A DNA stretch of 64,000 nt from Sorex araneus (taxonomy: Eukaryota > Chordata > Mammalia > Eulipotyphla > Soricidae), in contig NC_073306.1 of assembly GCF_027595985.1 (NCBI RefSeq), positions 154,551,217-154,615,216 of the forward strand. The letters are read 5' to 3'. How positions within the stretch are numbered: the first letter of the stretch is position 1; each line of letters starts with the position of its first letter. Under the pieces are notes generated by a model. It ran no database searches, had not been told where the DNA came from, and saw nothing but the letters and a program-made list of their open reading frames with translations. Below, piece by piece: positions 33,462-45,258 of this stretch. Made by a program: the position numbers and the translations under genes.

Positions 33462-34290
33462 AATAACAGAGTGGGAGACTAACACTCAAGAACTGTAGAA
33501 ATAAGTACCAGGAGGTTGACTCCATGGCTTCGAGGCTGGCCTCACGTTCCGGGGAAAGGTCAACTCAGAGAAGCGACCACCAACTACATTGTAGTCGAAG
33601 GCCATGTGGGGGAAGGGAGTTGCGGGCTGAATGAGGGCTAGAGACTGAGCACAGCGGCCACTCAACACCTTTATTGCAAACCACAACAGCTAATTAGAGA
33701 GAGAAAACAGAAGGGAATGCCTTGCCACAGTGGCAGGGTGGGGTGGGGGGGAGATGGGATTGGGGAGGGTGGGAGGGACACTGGGTTTACGGGTGGTGGA
33801 GAATGGGCACTGGTGAAGGGATGGGTTCCAAACTTTGTATGAGGGAAGTATAAGCACAAAAGTGTATAAATCTGTAACTGTACCCTCACGGTGATTCTCT
33901 AATTAAAAATAAATAAATTAAAAAAAAATTTAAAAAAAATTAAATGAAATGAAAGTTAAAAAAACCAGAATTTAAATTCTTGTAAATATAATTTTCTCAG
34001 ATAATTACTCAATATTTTTGTGCATATAGAGTGGAAATATTAACATTGTATATTTAGAAAAATAGAGGTAAATACCAGAGGAAACTCTAATAGAGCTGAA
34101 ACTAGTACTTCTGTGCAGAGGGAAAATGTGATGGAAGGAAGAGGAATGTGGGTTTTTTTTTAAAAAAAACCTTCATAAGCTTTATAATACTGATGGATAT
34201 TTTTTTCAAAAGCCATGAATTAGTTTGAAGAGTTAAAATTAAACCTTAATAAAATTGTGCGGAATGAGGAAAAAAAATAATGCTACCACA
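32606..34290 (+). mobile_element. LINE-1, 5'-truncated, with 3' transduction and 15-bp TSD
   Basis: Perfect direct repeats AATAATGCTACCACA at 32606-32620 and 34276-34290 enclose 1655 bp. Contents: ORF2 C-terminus (to 33461); 3' UTR with a G-rich tract (33735-33775) and GGTGGTGGAGAATGGGCACTGG; the L1's own A-rich end (33900-33950); then ~320 bp of unrelated AT-rich DNA ending in AATAAA (34248-34253) and eight A (34270-34277). The second polyadenylation site next to the TSD indicates read-through transcription of a source L1. The host sequence on both sides joins cleanly as one antisense L1. Confidence 0.93.
33951..34269 (+). other. 3'-transduced flank of the source LINE-1
   Basis: About 320 bp between the L1's own A-rich end and the terminal A run; AT-rich, not L1-like, with AATAAA 17 nt before the A run. 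It should exist as single-copy DNA directly downstream of the parent L1 elsewhere in the genome. Confidence 0.8.
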
Positions 34291-34399
34291 AACCTAGGAT
34301 TTCATTTTTCATCTTTTTCAGTTATAGTGTTCTTCTCTTCTTCAGATAAACACACAAACATGAAAACATTGCTAGCATGGAAGCATATGGGAGTTCTAT

Positions 34400-34560
34400 T
34401 TTTTGAATTTTATTTAAAATTCGGAGCCATCCTTACTAGTGCTCAGAGATTATTACTGCCATGTGCTAAGGTACAGTACCAGTAATGCTTAGAAGATCAT
34501 GTGGGGCGCTCAGGTTCAAACCACTGTCAGCGTACATAAAGTGAGTGACTGAATTCCTAA
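34400..34560 (-). mobile_element. SOR-A SINE, diverged
   Basis: Antisense SOR nested in the old L1 (TACTAGTGCTCAGAGATTATTACTG, AGATCATGTGGGGCGC, CAGGTTCAAACCACTG). The head end is worn. Confidence 0.65.
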
Positions 34561-34849
34561 ACTATTTCTTCTGAATTCTGGTTTTGATTTTGGAGGAAGC
34601 TCTCTACTGTTTCCCATTTGTAGCAGTGTCAGTGGATGTTCTCATCAACAGTGTGCAAAGGTTCCTTTTCTTCACATCCCCCCTCATGCATGTCACTTAC
34701 TGTCTTTTTGATAATGGTCTTTCAAATAGGTATGAAGTGATATCTAATTGCAGTTTTGATTTGCATTTCCCGATGACAAGTAATGTAGAGAACATGTTCA
34801 TGCAACTGTGGGTTTTCTAGTTGTCTCCTTTGCAAAAGTCAATTCCATT

Positions 34850-35110
34850 TCTCTGCCATTCTTTCCTCTGGGAGGGGCTTCCGTACGATTCTCAGCCAAC
34901 TGGCTCAGGAGTTCAGGGCAAGGGCTGAAAGACAAGGTGCTGATAGGAATTGTGGGGTTCTGGGCGCTACCTGACACCCTGCCGGCAGTGTTCAGGATCT
35001 CCAGGGCCATTTTGAATAGTGCCTAGGGGCCTCCAATGCTGCGGCCACTAAGGTTTGGGGCATTACGTGCTGCCTGGAGTTAAACCAATTCCATGCTATT
35101 TTGGTGGCTA
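34850..35110. other. Unidentified GC-richer insertion in the old LINE-1
   Basis: GGGAGGGGCTTCCGTACG ... GCCTCCAATGCTGCGGCCACTAAGG is foreign to L1 and has no SOR core. GGAGTTAAACCAATTCC may be a degraded antisense B box, so this could be another SINE-like insertion. I do not recognise it. Confidence 0.4.
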
Positions 35111-35303
35111 AAATGTTTTAATGTCATTTGAAGAATTGTGATGTCTCCAACTTGTTTTTGTTTTGTTTTGCTTTCTCTTGAGGTTCTATACATATTAGAA
35201 TTATCTGTTGTTTATGAAAAGAGCCATTGGAATTTTGATGCAGATTGTCTTGAATCTGTAGATTGCATTGAGTTCTGTGGGCATTTTAAATTTTCTCTAA
35301 CTT

Positions 35304-35527
35304 ATGATGGTAAATTAGATTACACACCCGAAAGGCAGAGCCTGTCAAGCTACCCATGGCATACTCGATTGCCAAAAACGAGGGTCTTCATTCATCTGAC
35401 CCTGAAAGAACCCCCAATATGCCATCAGGCTACACTAGCACTTGACTGGGACGAATGGAGATGTTACTGGCACCCGCTTGAGCAAATTGATGAACAACAG
35501 GATGACAGTGACAGTGATGATGGTAAA
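35304..35527 (+). mobile_element. SOR-R SINE with extended RTE tail and 11-bp TSD
   Basis: Perfect repeats ATGATGGTAAA at 35304-35314 and 35517-35527 enclose 202 bp. The unit lacks the tRNA head and starts near ACACCCGAAAGGCAGAGCC. Its RTE-homologous tail is long: CAGGCTACACTAGCACTTGACTGGGACG continues into GAATGGAGATGTTACTGGC. One frame reads LDWDEWRCYWHPLEQID, the RTE C-terminus (compare DRDKWRCYWHP at 6.3 kb). Confidence 0.88.
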
Positions 35528-36334
35528 ACATTTTAAAATTTATTTGCCTTTTTCAATTTCTTTCATCAATGTTTAAGAATATCATCAGTGTATGAGACTT
35601 TCCCCTCCTTGAGTAAATTTATTTTTAGGTGTTTCATTCTTTTCAGTGCAATTGCAAATGAGACTTCTCTTTATTTCTCTAGTGACCATATTTGTATAGA
35701 AGTGCTACCAACTTTTAAATAGTAACTTTGTACCTTACAACTTTACTGAATCTTTCTGTTAGTTCTAAGGTTTTTGGTGGCAGCCTTAAAGTTTTCTACA
35801 TATAATATTATGTTATCAGCAAATAGTGACATTTTTACTTCCTTTCCTAGTTGGATGCCTCTTTTGTTTTTCTTTCTTTCATAGTTATCTACTCTGATTA
35901 GTACTTAAAGTATCACATACAATAAAAATAATAATGAGAATTCTTGTCTTGTTCCTGATCTTAGAGGGAAAAATTTAATTATTCACTATTAAGTATGATA
36001 CCAGTAGTGGAGACTTGTTGCTATTTATTATGTTAAGTCATGTTTTATCTATACCCACTTTGTTGAGAGTTAAGATGATCATAATTTTTATTACTCATTT
36101 TTGTTCATTTAATGTGTTACACTGATTGATTTGTGAGTGTTTAATAGTCATTGTATCCCTGAAATAACTCACAATGATCAATAGCACTTTTAGTGTAAAG
36201 TTGAATTTTTTTTTTGCATGTATATTTATCTGACAAACTGGCCTGTAATTTTCTTTTCATGTGTCATTCTTCTCTGATTTTGGTGTCAGAGCAATGATGC
36301 CCTATGAATGCAATAAATAGCATTTTTGAAGCAA

Positions 36335-39040
36335 CAATTTTAATGGAAACTATTTTCATTAAAATGCGTTAAAATGACATTAGTATATCTATCTTATATT
36401 TATACCTTTCATGCCTGCCAAGCCACCTGGCCCATACTTAATGCAAATAAGTTGTATGTCAAACTTTACTTATCAACTTAAAAAAATCAGACTTCATATT
36501 TAACAAATGTTTAAGAAAACAATCCTTTAAATGCTTATTTCATACTAGTGCCATGTCAAGAATTGAGAATATGATTGTAAGCCAAAGTATATTATTTATC
36601 ATCATGCATTAAATAAATCGAAAAGAAATATGCATGCTACAAAGTAAAATTAATAAGAATATTTAACAGTATAATTAATCTAATTAAATAGATCAAAAAA
36701 GAGCTAAGAAATGAAAGCAAAGAAGAATTAATTATGAAATGTAGGAGAAAATAAAAATATTTCAAATTACGTAATAGCAATTCTGAAGTTACTATGGTGG
36801 CAGGGGAAATAGTGTGCCAAGTAAAGATACAGAAAGAAGGAAAAAGCATGGGCATATTTCTTCAGAGATACATTAGATACTGTGATAAGTGCTAAGGTCT
36901 TGAAAGCTCTTATCTTAAAAAAAAGATTAGTCCTCCAACGTTTATCAAGTAAAATGTACTTTGATATATGTCACAAAGTGAGAATATAGGTAAATTCTTT
37001 TCCCACAAATGTGGGAGTAGTTGCAAACACACAAGCAAAAAATAACCACAAAAGTACATAATGACACAAAATAACTTGAGCATTTTGCAGAAAAATATTG
37101 CTGAACTTAGCAGAAGAGTGGAAGAGTGGGAAGTTGTTATAATCTGGTTCAAGGCATTTTTACAAATCCATCCCCACTCCCGACAACTTGGTAGAATTCA
37201 AATTATGCCAGATCAAAACAAATCATTATGAACAGAAATGGTTGCTTCCCTTCAAGGAGGCTCCCTTGGTTTGTAGTGGTGGCTGATACTCATACAAACT
37301 GGCAGGAAAGATCAAAGTCACTCAGAGTGATTAGTAGTTTTTGGGAACCAAGTATCTAGGAACATGTTTGAGTCTATGTTTCAGCTGATGCACAAGAGAC
37401 TTATGCAGCCCACACACATCCAACCAAATCAGAGCATGGATAGTCATGTAACATTATTCATTAGCTAAAGGACATGGACTGTCTATATATGAAACCATGG
37501 CAGAAAGGTAAACATTATGCAAACTTAAAGAAACTGGAAACATTAGACTTGATATTTTATCATCCAATTTTTGTAAAATGTCCAGAGAATACAAATTTAT
37601 AGACAGATAATAAATCACTCATTCATCATGAGTATCAGAATTACAGTAAACAGGTAAAAGAGAGATTTAGCATTTTATCAAGTTGTTCTAAAATTTGATG
37701 ATTGTTAAATAACCACAAATTTTCTGGCAATCACTGAATTATACAATCACAAAGGGTAACTACTGCATGTAAGTTATATTATAATAAAGCTGTTGAAAGA
37801 TAAGTGCAGAGGAGAACTTTTTAATGGGTGATAGATAAGAAATTGGGTATAGAGAAATGGTTGGGGATAAATCGCACAAATCCAGATTAAAGATGAGGTG
37901 AAGTTCCATTCATACACAGATGCAAAATTAGAAATGGCAATAACCCTTTCTTTCTTTTCCCTCATGTTTCTTTTCCCTCACTACTGGGTTTTAAATTCTT
38001 AGTCACTAAAGGTGAGTTAGTTTTCTATTTTTAAATAGTTGTTGCAAGTACCAAAAGTAGATCCTCCATCTGTCAAAACATCCAGGATTCATTGTACGAT
38101 TGATAATTTTCTCAAGAATTGTAAAAACTCAGCAGAAAATGTTAAAAACAGTTTTCTCTTTGAAACTATCACTGCTCTTTAGCAATGACACCAAGAAAAG
38201 CAAATGCTTTTGTAGGCCCTGTATTAGAAACGGGTTGTATTATATTTTGAGAAAGAAAATAAAACCAACCAGATGTACTGTTTTGAACTTTAAAAACTCT
38301 GAATGTATTTTCACCCAAAGGAAATATAACTGATAACGATTTGCCAAACAAACAAACAGAACTATTAATAATGGAAAAAATTCAGGATGTTGGCAATTTC
38401 CTTGAAATAACAGGAAAGACCTTATTTACTATGATCCTGTTTGTTTCACCTGACACAAATAGAGTGGGAGTTGCTAGGTGAGAATGACATCATGGTGATA
38501 AGTCACCTCAAACAGTAAACACATTTTGGTACTCAGTTCTAGTTACTGCCTTTAGAATGACTATTTTATCTTAGATTTGCTTTTATGACTTTATGACTTT
38601 ATATCAACATGTGGTCAACAAAAGGAGTATTTCAAGACCACAATTTCCCTAGAATTAAGATCGGAGAAACTTATTTCATTTGCTATAAGTTAATGTTGAA
38701 TTAATATTGAATCATGAGATTGTTTCTGGTGAAAGAAAAGTGATCCAGATTAACAGTATTGCAAATTCCAAGTGACACCCTTATTTTGTAAAGCACATTC
38801 AGGGAACTCAGTGTACATTTTATTTTCCTGTGAAGCAGATGCCATTTACATAGTTAATATACCACCAAGTAACACCTACTAGAATAAAATGACTATTTAT
38901 GTTATTGTGATTTGTGAGTTATATGTTAGTGTATATACTTGGTCATGTAGACCACCAAAATATATTTCTCATTCATATTTGACCCTCAGCTTTCTTGGTT
39001 TACAGCTTCCAAAAGCAATTGGAACTTTTTAAATGAGAAT
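36335..39040. other. Unique AT-rich DNA
   Basis: About 2.7 kb without a recognisable repeat or gene. Frames are short; none has a credible start, domain or splice context. Confidence 0.5.
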
Positions 39041-39044
39041 GGTA

Positions 39045-39790
39045 ATGGGGTCACTTGTTATGTTAATTAAGTGACTTTGGAAAACACCTGAGGATGGGGG
39101 TTGGTTGCTAAGGAAACCAGAAGACATAGTAAGGTTGGAACTTCCTGTCCTATCACCTAAACTGGAGGAGGACACCAGGTGATTAAGCTCAATTACCAGT
39201 GTCAAATGCATTCACCAGTCACAAATAAGGCTCCCAGGAAAACACAAAAGAGGGGCAGTCAGAGGGCTTCCAGGTTTGAGAACTAGAATATTTCCAAAAG
39301 CCTCCTTGCTAGATTTCCAGGAAGGACTAGAGAAAAGATTTTCTTTGTTCCAAAACCCCTCCTTAAGTTTCTCTCTCTGACTGTTTATTTGTACTCCTTA
39401 CCATCTTTTGTAATAAATTAGTGACCCGGTGAGTAAATTTTCTGAGTTTTGTATATCTCTAGCTAATTAATCAATCCTAAGGACAGTGTCCTAGCAACAT
39501 ATGATTTAGAGACAGTCGGGTTCAGGTCATAAACACAGATAATAATCTCTACTTTCTATGAGCACCTGAAGTTTGAAGAGTTGGGAACCTCTGATTTATA
39601 GCCAGTGGGTCAGCAGTTAAGGGGAGAACTGCACTTGTTGGTATCTGCCGTGGAGGGTGGTCTTGAAAGACTAAGTACTTAATCTGTGAAATATAATGTT
39701 ATTTCAAGGTAGACAGGGTCAGAACTGAGTTGATTTTTTGGACACCCAGCTGGTATCTCAGAATTATTCATTGTTGTGTGGGAGTTTCCT
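39045..39790 (+). repeat. Ancient endogenous retroviral LTR (ERVL/MLT2-like)
   Basis: Old, degraded solo LTR. Recognisable features: a CTTTTGTAATAAATTAGTGACC block (polyadenylation region, ~39403), a CTCTAGCTAATTAATC segment (~39459), GAACCTCTGATTTATAGCC (~39585), CACTTGTTGGTATCTGCCG (~39633) and GGACACCCAGCTGGTATCTC (~39740). These resemble the 3' two-thirds of a mammalian ERVL-type LTR. No internal viral genes are present. The family name is from memory of the consensus. Confidence 0.65.
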
Positions 39791-40248
39791 TATATCCCTG
39801 TTGAAATGCACTACTTCAGAAAGCACAGAAAGCACTTTCATGCAAGTGTTCAATATGTACAGTTATTCTTCTTCTCTAAGATTATATTTTATGATGGGGG
39901 AATTTAGAGATTATTAACACAACACCAGCTGATAAGGAACAGTGCAGATTCAAAGTTTCAATGAAAGTTCTCTGGTGATGGTAATTGGTCAAACTTCTCT
40001 AGACCACTGATTTCCACAGGATGGAAACAAAACAAAACTGAAATTGAATCCTGATACTATCTCTAAATATCTCTAGTATTTCAACTTTCTTTTACTCTAA
40101 AATGGGAGCAATTAGATTGCCTGCTCTTACCTCAAAGGAGGTATATTAGTCAGTTTAGGCTAGGGAAAGGTGTGGCAAAATAATAGTAATAAAATAAAAA
40201 ATAATACTAATAACAGCTACACTAAAATCAGGCTGGCACATAATTCAA

Positions 40249-40395
40249 AGGTCTAGAGAGATGGTTTGCATGCAGGAACCCTGGCTTCTATCTCAAGTCC
40301 CATATGGTTCCCCAAACACTGCTGAGGAAAGTCTCTGGAATACTACTTTGGGTATGGTCCAAGTCCTAACCCCAAAATAATGATTAAACAATAAC
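40249..40395 (+). mobile_element. SOR-A SINE, diverged
   Basis: GGTCTAGAGAGATGG head, TCCCATATGGTTCCCCAAAC core, GGTATGGTCCAAGTCC end, AATAATGATTAAACAATAAC tail. Confidence 0.65.
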
Positions 40396-40726
40396 TTAAG
40401 ATGAGCCTTACATTTCAGTGTGGTTAATATTTTTAACACTCTAAAAAGTTTTCTAGGTTGCTGAATGTTTTACATTTCAGAGTGATATCATCGGAAACAT
40501 GTGGTATGGTGCCCAGGGTCTTGGTGGAAGAGAGGAGCGATACATGAAGATAGTTCTGTCTCCCAACTCCTCGGTCTAAAAGGGACATGCATCATCGTCT
40601 TCCCCCTTTGTGTTTCATTTGGTGGTATACCTACAGATTGCTATGGAATTAGAAAATATGAAGGATAACTAGAGAAGCACTGTTAGTGTAAACTACTGCC
40701 AATCATAAGAAATTCGTAGCTAATAT

Positions 40727-40965
40727 TTCTTGGAACTTATCATATTCAAGATGATGTGTTAAGTGACGCATGCCCATTATTTCATGTGATCTATTCTACA
40801 GTGCTCTCTCTCAAGAAATAGCAGGTGTCCATTTCAGAGAGAAGTACACAAGTATCAAACATGTAATCTCTTTATATTTGCCTAGAATCACACAAGTAGT
40901 CAATGATGAAGCTTGTAGCCAGATTCAGAGCTATGTAATTTCAATGCTTTTCCTCTAAACCAGTG
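40727..40965 (-). mobile_element. MIR, antisense
   Basis: TATTTCTTGGAACTTATCATATTC ... ATTATTTCATGTGATC ... TTTGCCTAGAATCACACAAGTAG ... AGCCAGATTCAGAGC follows the antisense MIR order, ending at the CCAGATTC block near 40927. Truncated before the MIR 5' end. Confidence 0.65.
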
Positions 40966-41399
40966 GGTCACACATTGCATTTTCACAATTTTCTTTAATT
41001 AACCCATGGCCTTCTAACATCTGTCTAATTTATAAATCCAGTTGTAGAAAACCCAGATCTAGTGAATTTTCATGGGGCTCAGGAGTAAGTGATCTCTACT
41101 ATAAAATAATTGGTGATTTTACCAATGCACCCAAGTCACTAAAATAGACCTGAATACCATCAATCCTAAGTAGAACTTGACAAATTCTGCTTTATCTCTT
41201 TTGTAGTAATTGATCACAATAGATATTATTATGTGACAGTAGTGGTGATTAGAAAAGTAGGGACTAAAGTGATAAAAGCATATTAAAATTAATAGCAAGG
41301 GAGGGGGAATTGGTTTAAAGAGATAATGCTAAAACTAGGTGATCACTCTTCTCCAAACATTTTCTTTGCCATGAGGTAGTTAGTCCAGAGAGCAGGTAT

Positions 41400-41820
41400 A
41401 GTTACCATAAGGACTGGCAAATTTGGGGCCCTGACCGGTACAGGGAGAGGGACAGAGAAGAATAAAAGTGAAGGAAATAGGAGAAGCTTATTGGGGTTCA
41501 CTTCTGGACGGAACTCTATCAATCTCTGGTGAGGCTGAGGTAGAGCCCTGGGAGAGACTAAGGGGATTTTTCAGTTGTCTTGGGCAGGAAAGCGGGAGAA
41601 GGGAACCAAGACCATTGGAACTGATGTGCTTGGTCTGGTCCGTTATCTGTCGGGGATGGCAGCATGGGATGCAGCCCGGTGGCTTCCTGTCCAGGTGGGT
41701 CGTAAGTCCTGTCTTCAGCACTGAGGAGATCTTTGATTTTGGGAATGTCACTATGGCTTCCACTGGCCGCCATTCGGCCCCAAGCAAACCATACAAGTAC
41801 ACATTTAGGGAACCAGGTAG
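41400..41820. other. Unidentified GC-richer segment
   Basis: About 420 bp clearly richer in G+C than its neighbours, with overlapping frames of 118 (+) and 104 (-) codons. No SOR, L1, L2, MIR or LTR hallmark and no protein domain that I recognise. It could be a retrocopy fragment, a lineage-specific repeat or a real exon. Confidence 0.4.
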
Positions 41821-42290
41821 ATGATTATACTTTGTCTAATACTGTCACATTAATCTAAACAATAATAAAAGCTGGTGACAATGTATACTTGAGAAATGTT
41901 TTCTGTTACTGAAACCACATTAGTTGATATGACTTTACATGTTTTGGGGTAAAATTTCACATCTCTTTAGAAGTATATTGCCATGTCTCAACCACCACCA
42001 AAGAATCTTTCTACAATAGTCCAAATGTCTCTTCCTGCCTGAAAATCCCTGCCTTGTGGTCTGGATTGATGGGTCTCTTTCTCTTGGTTTCTCTTTTCTT
42101 TTCCTTTGCTTCTTTACATCCTGCATGAACTAGATCAGACAATATTGGCATGATCTCCAGCTCAAATGATGCTGTTTTAAAGTTCAGGGTTTTATTTATT
42201 GTTAATAATATCCATTGGTGTATATGGATCATTTAAAAAATGGTCATTTATCTTTGGACACATGGACTTTTCCCCACATCTTGGCTATTG

Positions 42291-42463
42291 CAGAGCTTGA
42301 GTGATAACACAGCGGGTAGGGCGTTTGCCTTGCACGTGGCCGACCGGGTTCGAATCCCAGCATCCTATATGGTCCCCTGAGCACCACCAGGAGTAATTCC
42401 TGAGTGCAGAGCCAGGAGTAACCCCTGAGCATCACCGGATATGACCCAAAAAGAAAAAAAAAA
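42291..42463 (+). mobile_element. SOR-A SINE, near consensus
   Basis: GAGTGATAACACAGCGGGTAGG head, GTTCGAATCC B box, CCTATATGGTCCCCTGAGCACC core, GACCCAAAAAG + A tail. It seems to have landed in a short antisense L1 3' fragment (CCACATCTTGGCTATTG just before it). Confidence 0.92.
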
Positions 42464-42773
42464 TTGCTGCTATTAGTGGAGGATTCATGAGAAATGTTTT
42501 CAGAGTCTAGAAATTTTCAGATAAAATCATTTTAATAGCTGTCTTTAAAGGGAAAAAGCTTGATTTACTTAGTTGATTCAATTATTTTTATATTATCATA
42601 TATTTTAATATATTTTACTATTAATAAACAGGCTTATTGTGAGACTTATTGTTATTGTTTAATTAATAAACATGAAGCCATAATGAAGCCTTTCACTAAC
42701 ACAATTGAAATCCAAAGTGATTTTTTATATAGTCTTCAATATATTATTTTAATTAGTTCATTAAAACTGTATT

Positions 42774-42936
42774 TGGGGGCAGAGAAATGGCGCAGGGATA
42801 TGGTACTTACTTTGCACACAGCCGACCCAATTCTCTAACCAGGCACCATGTATGGTCCCCGAGCATCTGCAAGAGTGATTTCTGACCACAGAACCATGAG
42901 TAAGCACTAGGCACAGCAGGGTGTGGCCCAGAAACA
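42774..42936 (+). mobile_element. SOR-A SINE, diverged
   Basis: GGGGGCAGAGAAATGGCGCAG head, ACCATGTATGGTCCCCGAGC core, AGCAGGGTGTGGCCCAG end. Confidence 0.8.
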
Positions 42937-44687
42937 ACTATTTCAAATTCCCAAATAAACTTTGTCTGTTCTATTCTTAGCCCATAACCGCCCACATTTG
43001 AACCTCCAAAATGTCATCTTTTAAAGATTTTGAAACAAAGATATGTTAATGAACATGCTACTACATTCAGAGCAGTACAATAGAGAAAGTGTATAGCTAT
43101 GATATTAAATGGTTTACAATTCAGAGAGCTAAGCTGTAGATGAGTAGAATAGTCATCGCTATTATTTAATTAAAACATTCAATGCACAAGACCTCTTACA
43201 AAAATGGTAAGAAGAAGAGAGCAAAGTCATCTTAATTTACATAAAATCCAGTCCATTAATAACTTTGCCAATTAGGTTAAGGTCAAATATTCAATTAAGT
43301 TTCACTTGAATGACAATCTTTTCTACTGAAATCTAATTCTCACTTATTTTGAAAATCAAATCATATAATCTTGGGATGTAGGGGTGTCATGAGTAATTAG
43401 ATTAGCATCTTTGCATTCTGCAATAAAACATTGGGTAAAACAATGATTTTCGAAAAAATGACACATGGCATTACTTTTGATTGAATTATAGAACCAATTC
43501 CTGAAATATTATTCCCACATTTTTAGTCCTTTCTAAAAGTTTTGCACTATGACTGTTATTTGTTTTTATGACCATATGTTTACTATTGCCGAAAGTAATT
43601 TTTTGGTTTATCTTTTATCTTTTGTCCTACTCCAGTTTTTATAAACAAGATGTATTTCTTTCCTGGGGCTCTAGCTGTAAATTAGCATTTGAATTCATGT
43701 GACAGCATGTTCCTTCTTTTTCTGTACAATTCTTGTCACAAATGTGCTGTTTTAATGGCAAATCATCTAATTAGAGACAGTGTGGTGTGGCAAATGAATA
43801 GAGTTAATTGAATTAGTATTAAAACACTTAGTAATTAATCACTTCTTGCACAGATATTCTGCAGAGCTTAAAATTATTGCCAAGGCTTATTTGTATCCAT
43901 ATGGTTTTCTCAAAATTATTGGCATTAAAAAACATATATCCTGGGAATGTACTAAACATGCAACATTTTGAAGGGAATCATAACTTAATTTAAGATTGTG
44001 TGAATCTACATAATTTATAATTTTATTAACGCTTCCTTAAGAACCTTATTTACAGAAAATTTTCTTATAAATATTTAGTAGACATTAAAAAGAAGATTCT
44101 GCTAGAAAAATTACAATTGCTTGTTATACATTTTTAGCTTTCATTGTAACCTCTAGATTACAAAATGAATACTTCCAGATTCATACTCTTCCCATTTCTA
44201 ACTTACTTCTGAGATAATTTAGACCTTTGAATTCCAAATCTTTCAAAGGAATTACTTCTCTCCTGCTGTTGGCTTGAAAACTCAAGAATAAGCTTACATT
44301 GTGTGAGTCCTTTCTTTTACCTTTTGTGTTAACCTATATAAAGCTTCTATTTTACACTATTCACAGTCTGTTCTTTATAAAACAAAAAATATATTGAAAG
44401 AAAATAAATTATTGACAAATCAGATCACTGAGAGTAAAGGGTTGGCATCAAGACATGTTTAATTAAATTTCAATTCTGTTGTGGCAATGCTTTGAATCTG
44501 GGAGTATACTAACATATTACAAGTTTGTATGAAAATTCAGTCATGGATTTATTCACTTACTAACTCTTCCATTCAATTAACAGTTTTACACCAGTAAGAA
44601 TCTACTCATAACCTTGACTAAGGATCTGAAAATTCTTTGGACAATTTAAAAATAAACACATTTGTACATTGAAGATTCTTATCAATA
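42937..44687. other. Unique DNA, candidate conserved non-coding block
   Basis: 1.75 kb without repeats. The section 43200-43900 is dense in homeodomain-type TAATTA/ATTAAT/TTAATTG words (e.g. AGTTAATTGAATTAGT, AGTAATTAATCACTTC). No coding potential. Confidence 0.5.
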
Positions 44688-45025
44688 GGCCTGCTATTAT
44701 TTAAATAATCCTCCCTGCCCCAAGGGACCCAGCCTCTGCAGCTGACATCCATTATCCAATCACTGCCATGCTCCAGGCCTCTTGAGTGTATCCCACCAGC
44801 ATGGGCAGAGCCTGGCAAGCTCCCCTGGCATATTTGATATACCAAAAATAGTAACAATAGGTCTCATTCCCCTGACCCTGAAAGAGTTTCCAATCGTTGG
44901 GAAAGACGAGTAAGGAGAGGCTGATAAAATCTCAGGGTTGGGAGGAATAGAGATGTTACTGGTGCCTGCTCGAGTAAATTGAAGAACAATGGGATGACAG
45001 TGATACAGTGATACAGGTCTGCTAT
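44688..45025 (+). mobile_element. Composite repeat X fragment + long RTE tail
   Basis: About 100 bp of X-like sequence (CCTGCCCCAAGGGACCCAGC, CCAATCACTGCCATGCTCC) joined at ~44803 to the SOR-R middle and long tail (CCCCTGACCCTGAAAGAG ... GATGTTACTGGTGCCTGC ... GTGATACAGTGATACAG). Flanks GGCCTGCTAT (44688-44697) and GGTCTGCTAT (45016-45025) are a likely TSD with one mismatch. No tRNA head, no poly(A). Confidence 0.78.
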
Positions 45026-45069
45026 GAATCCAGACCACCATTATTTTGAGGCTGTAAGAAAATGCAATA

Positions 45070-45258
45070 GGGGCTGGAGCAATAGCACAGTCGGTAGGGC
45101 ATTTGCCTTGTATGCAGCCGACCTGGGTTCAATTCGAAGCATCCCATACAGTCCCCTGAGCTCTGCCGGGAGTAATTTCTGAGTGCATGCGCCAGGAGTA
45201 ACCCCTGTGCATTGCTGGGTGTGACCCAAAAATTTTTAAAAAAAGAAAGAAAAAAGAA
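45070..45258 (+). mobile_element. SOR-A SINE
   Basis: Full head (GGGGCTGGAGCAATAGCACAG), B-box GGTTCAATTCG, GTGACCCAAAAATTTTT and a purine-rich AAAGAAAGAAAAAAG tail. Confidence 0.92.

Larger units (their letters stand above)
34276..36330 (-). mobile_element. Old LINE-1, antisense, second half (ORF2)
   Basis: Resumes at AATAATGCTACCACAAACCTAGG. Antisense landmarks: AGGTTCCTTTTCTTCACATCC (34657), TGTCTTTTTGATAATGG (34701), GGTATGAAGTGATATCTAATTGC (34730), GATTTGCATTTCCC (34757), CCATTGGAATTTTGATGCAG (35224), TTATCAGCAAATAGTGAC (35812), TCTTGTCTTGTTCCTGATC (35942), TACCCACTTTGTTGAGAG (36053), TGGCCTGTAATTTTC (36240). The degenerate RT region lies toward 36 kb. It is interrupted by two SINEs and an unidentified block. 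Confidence 0.9.

Noticed and set aside
41950..42290. Possible antisense LINE-1 3' fragment before the 42.3-kb SINE
   Set aside because: Only the last ~20 bp (CCACATCTTGGCTATTG) looks L1-like; the rest does not align.
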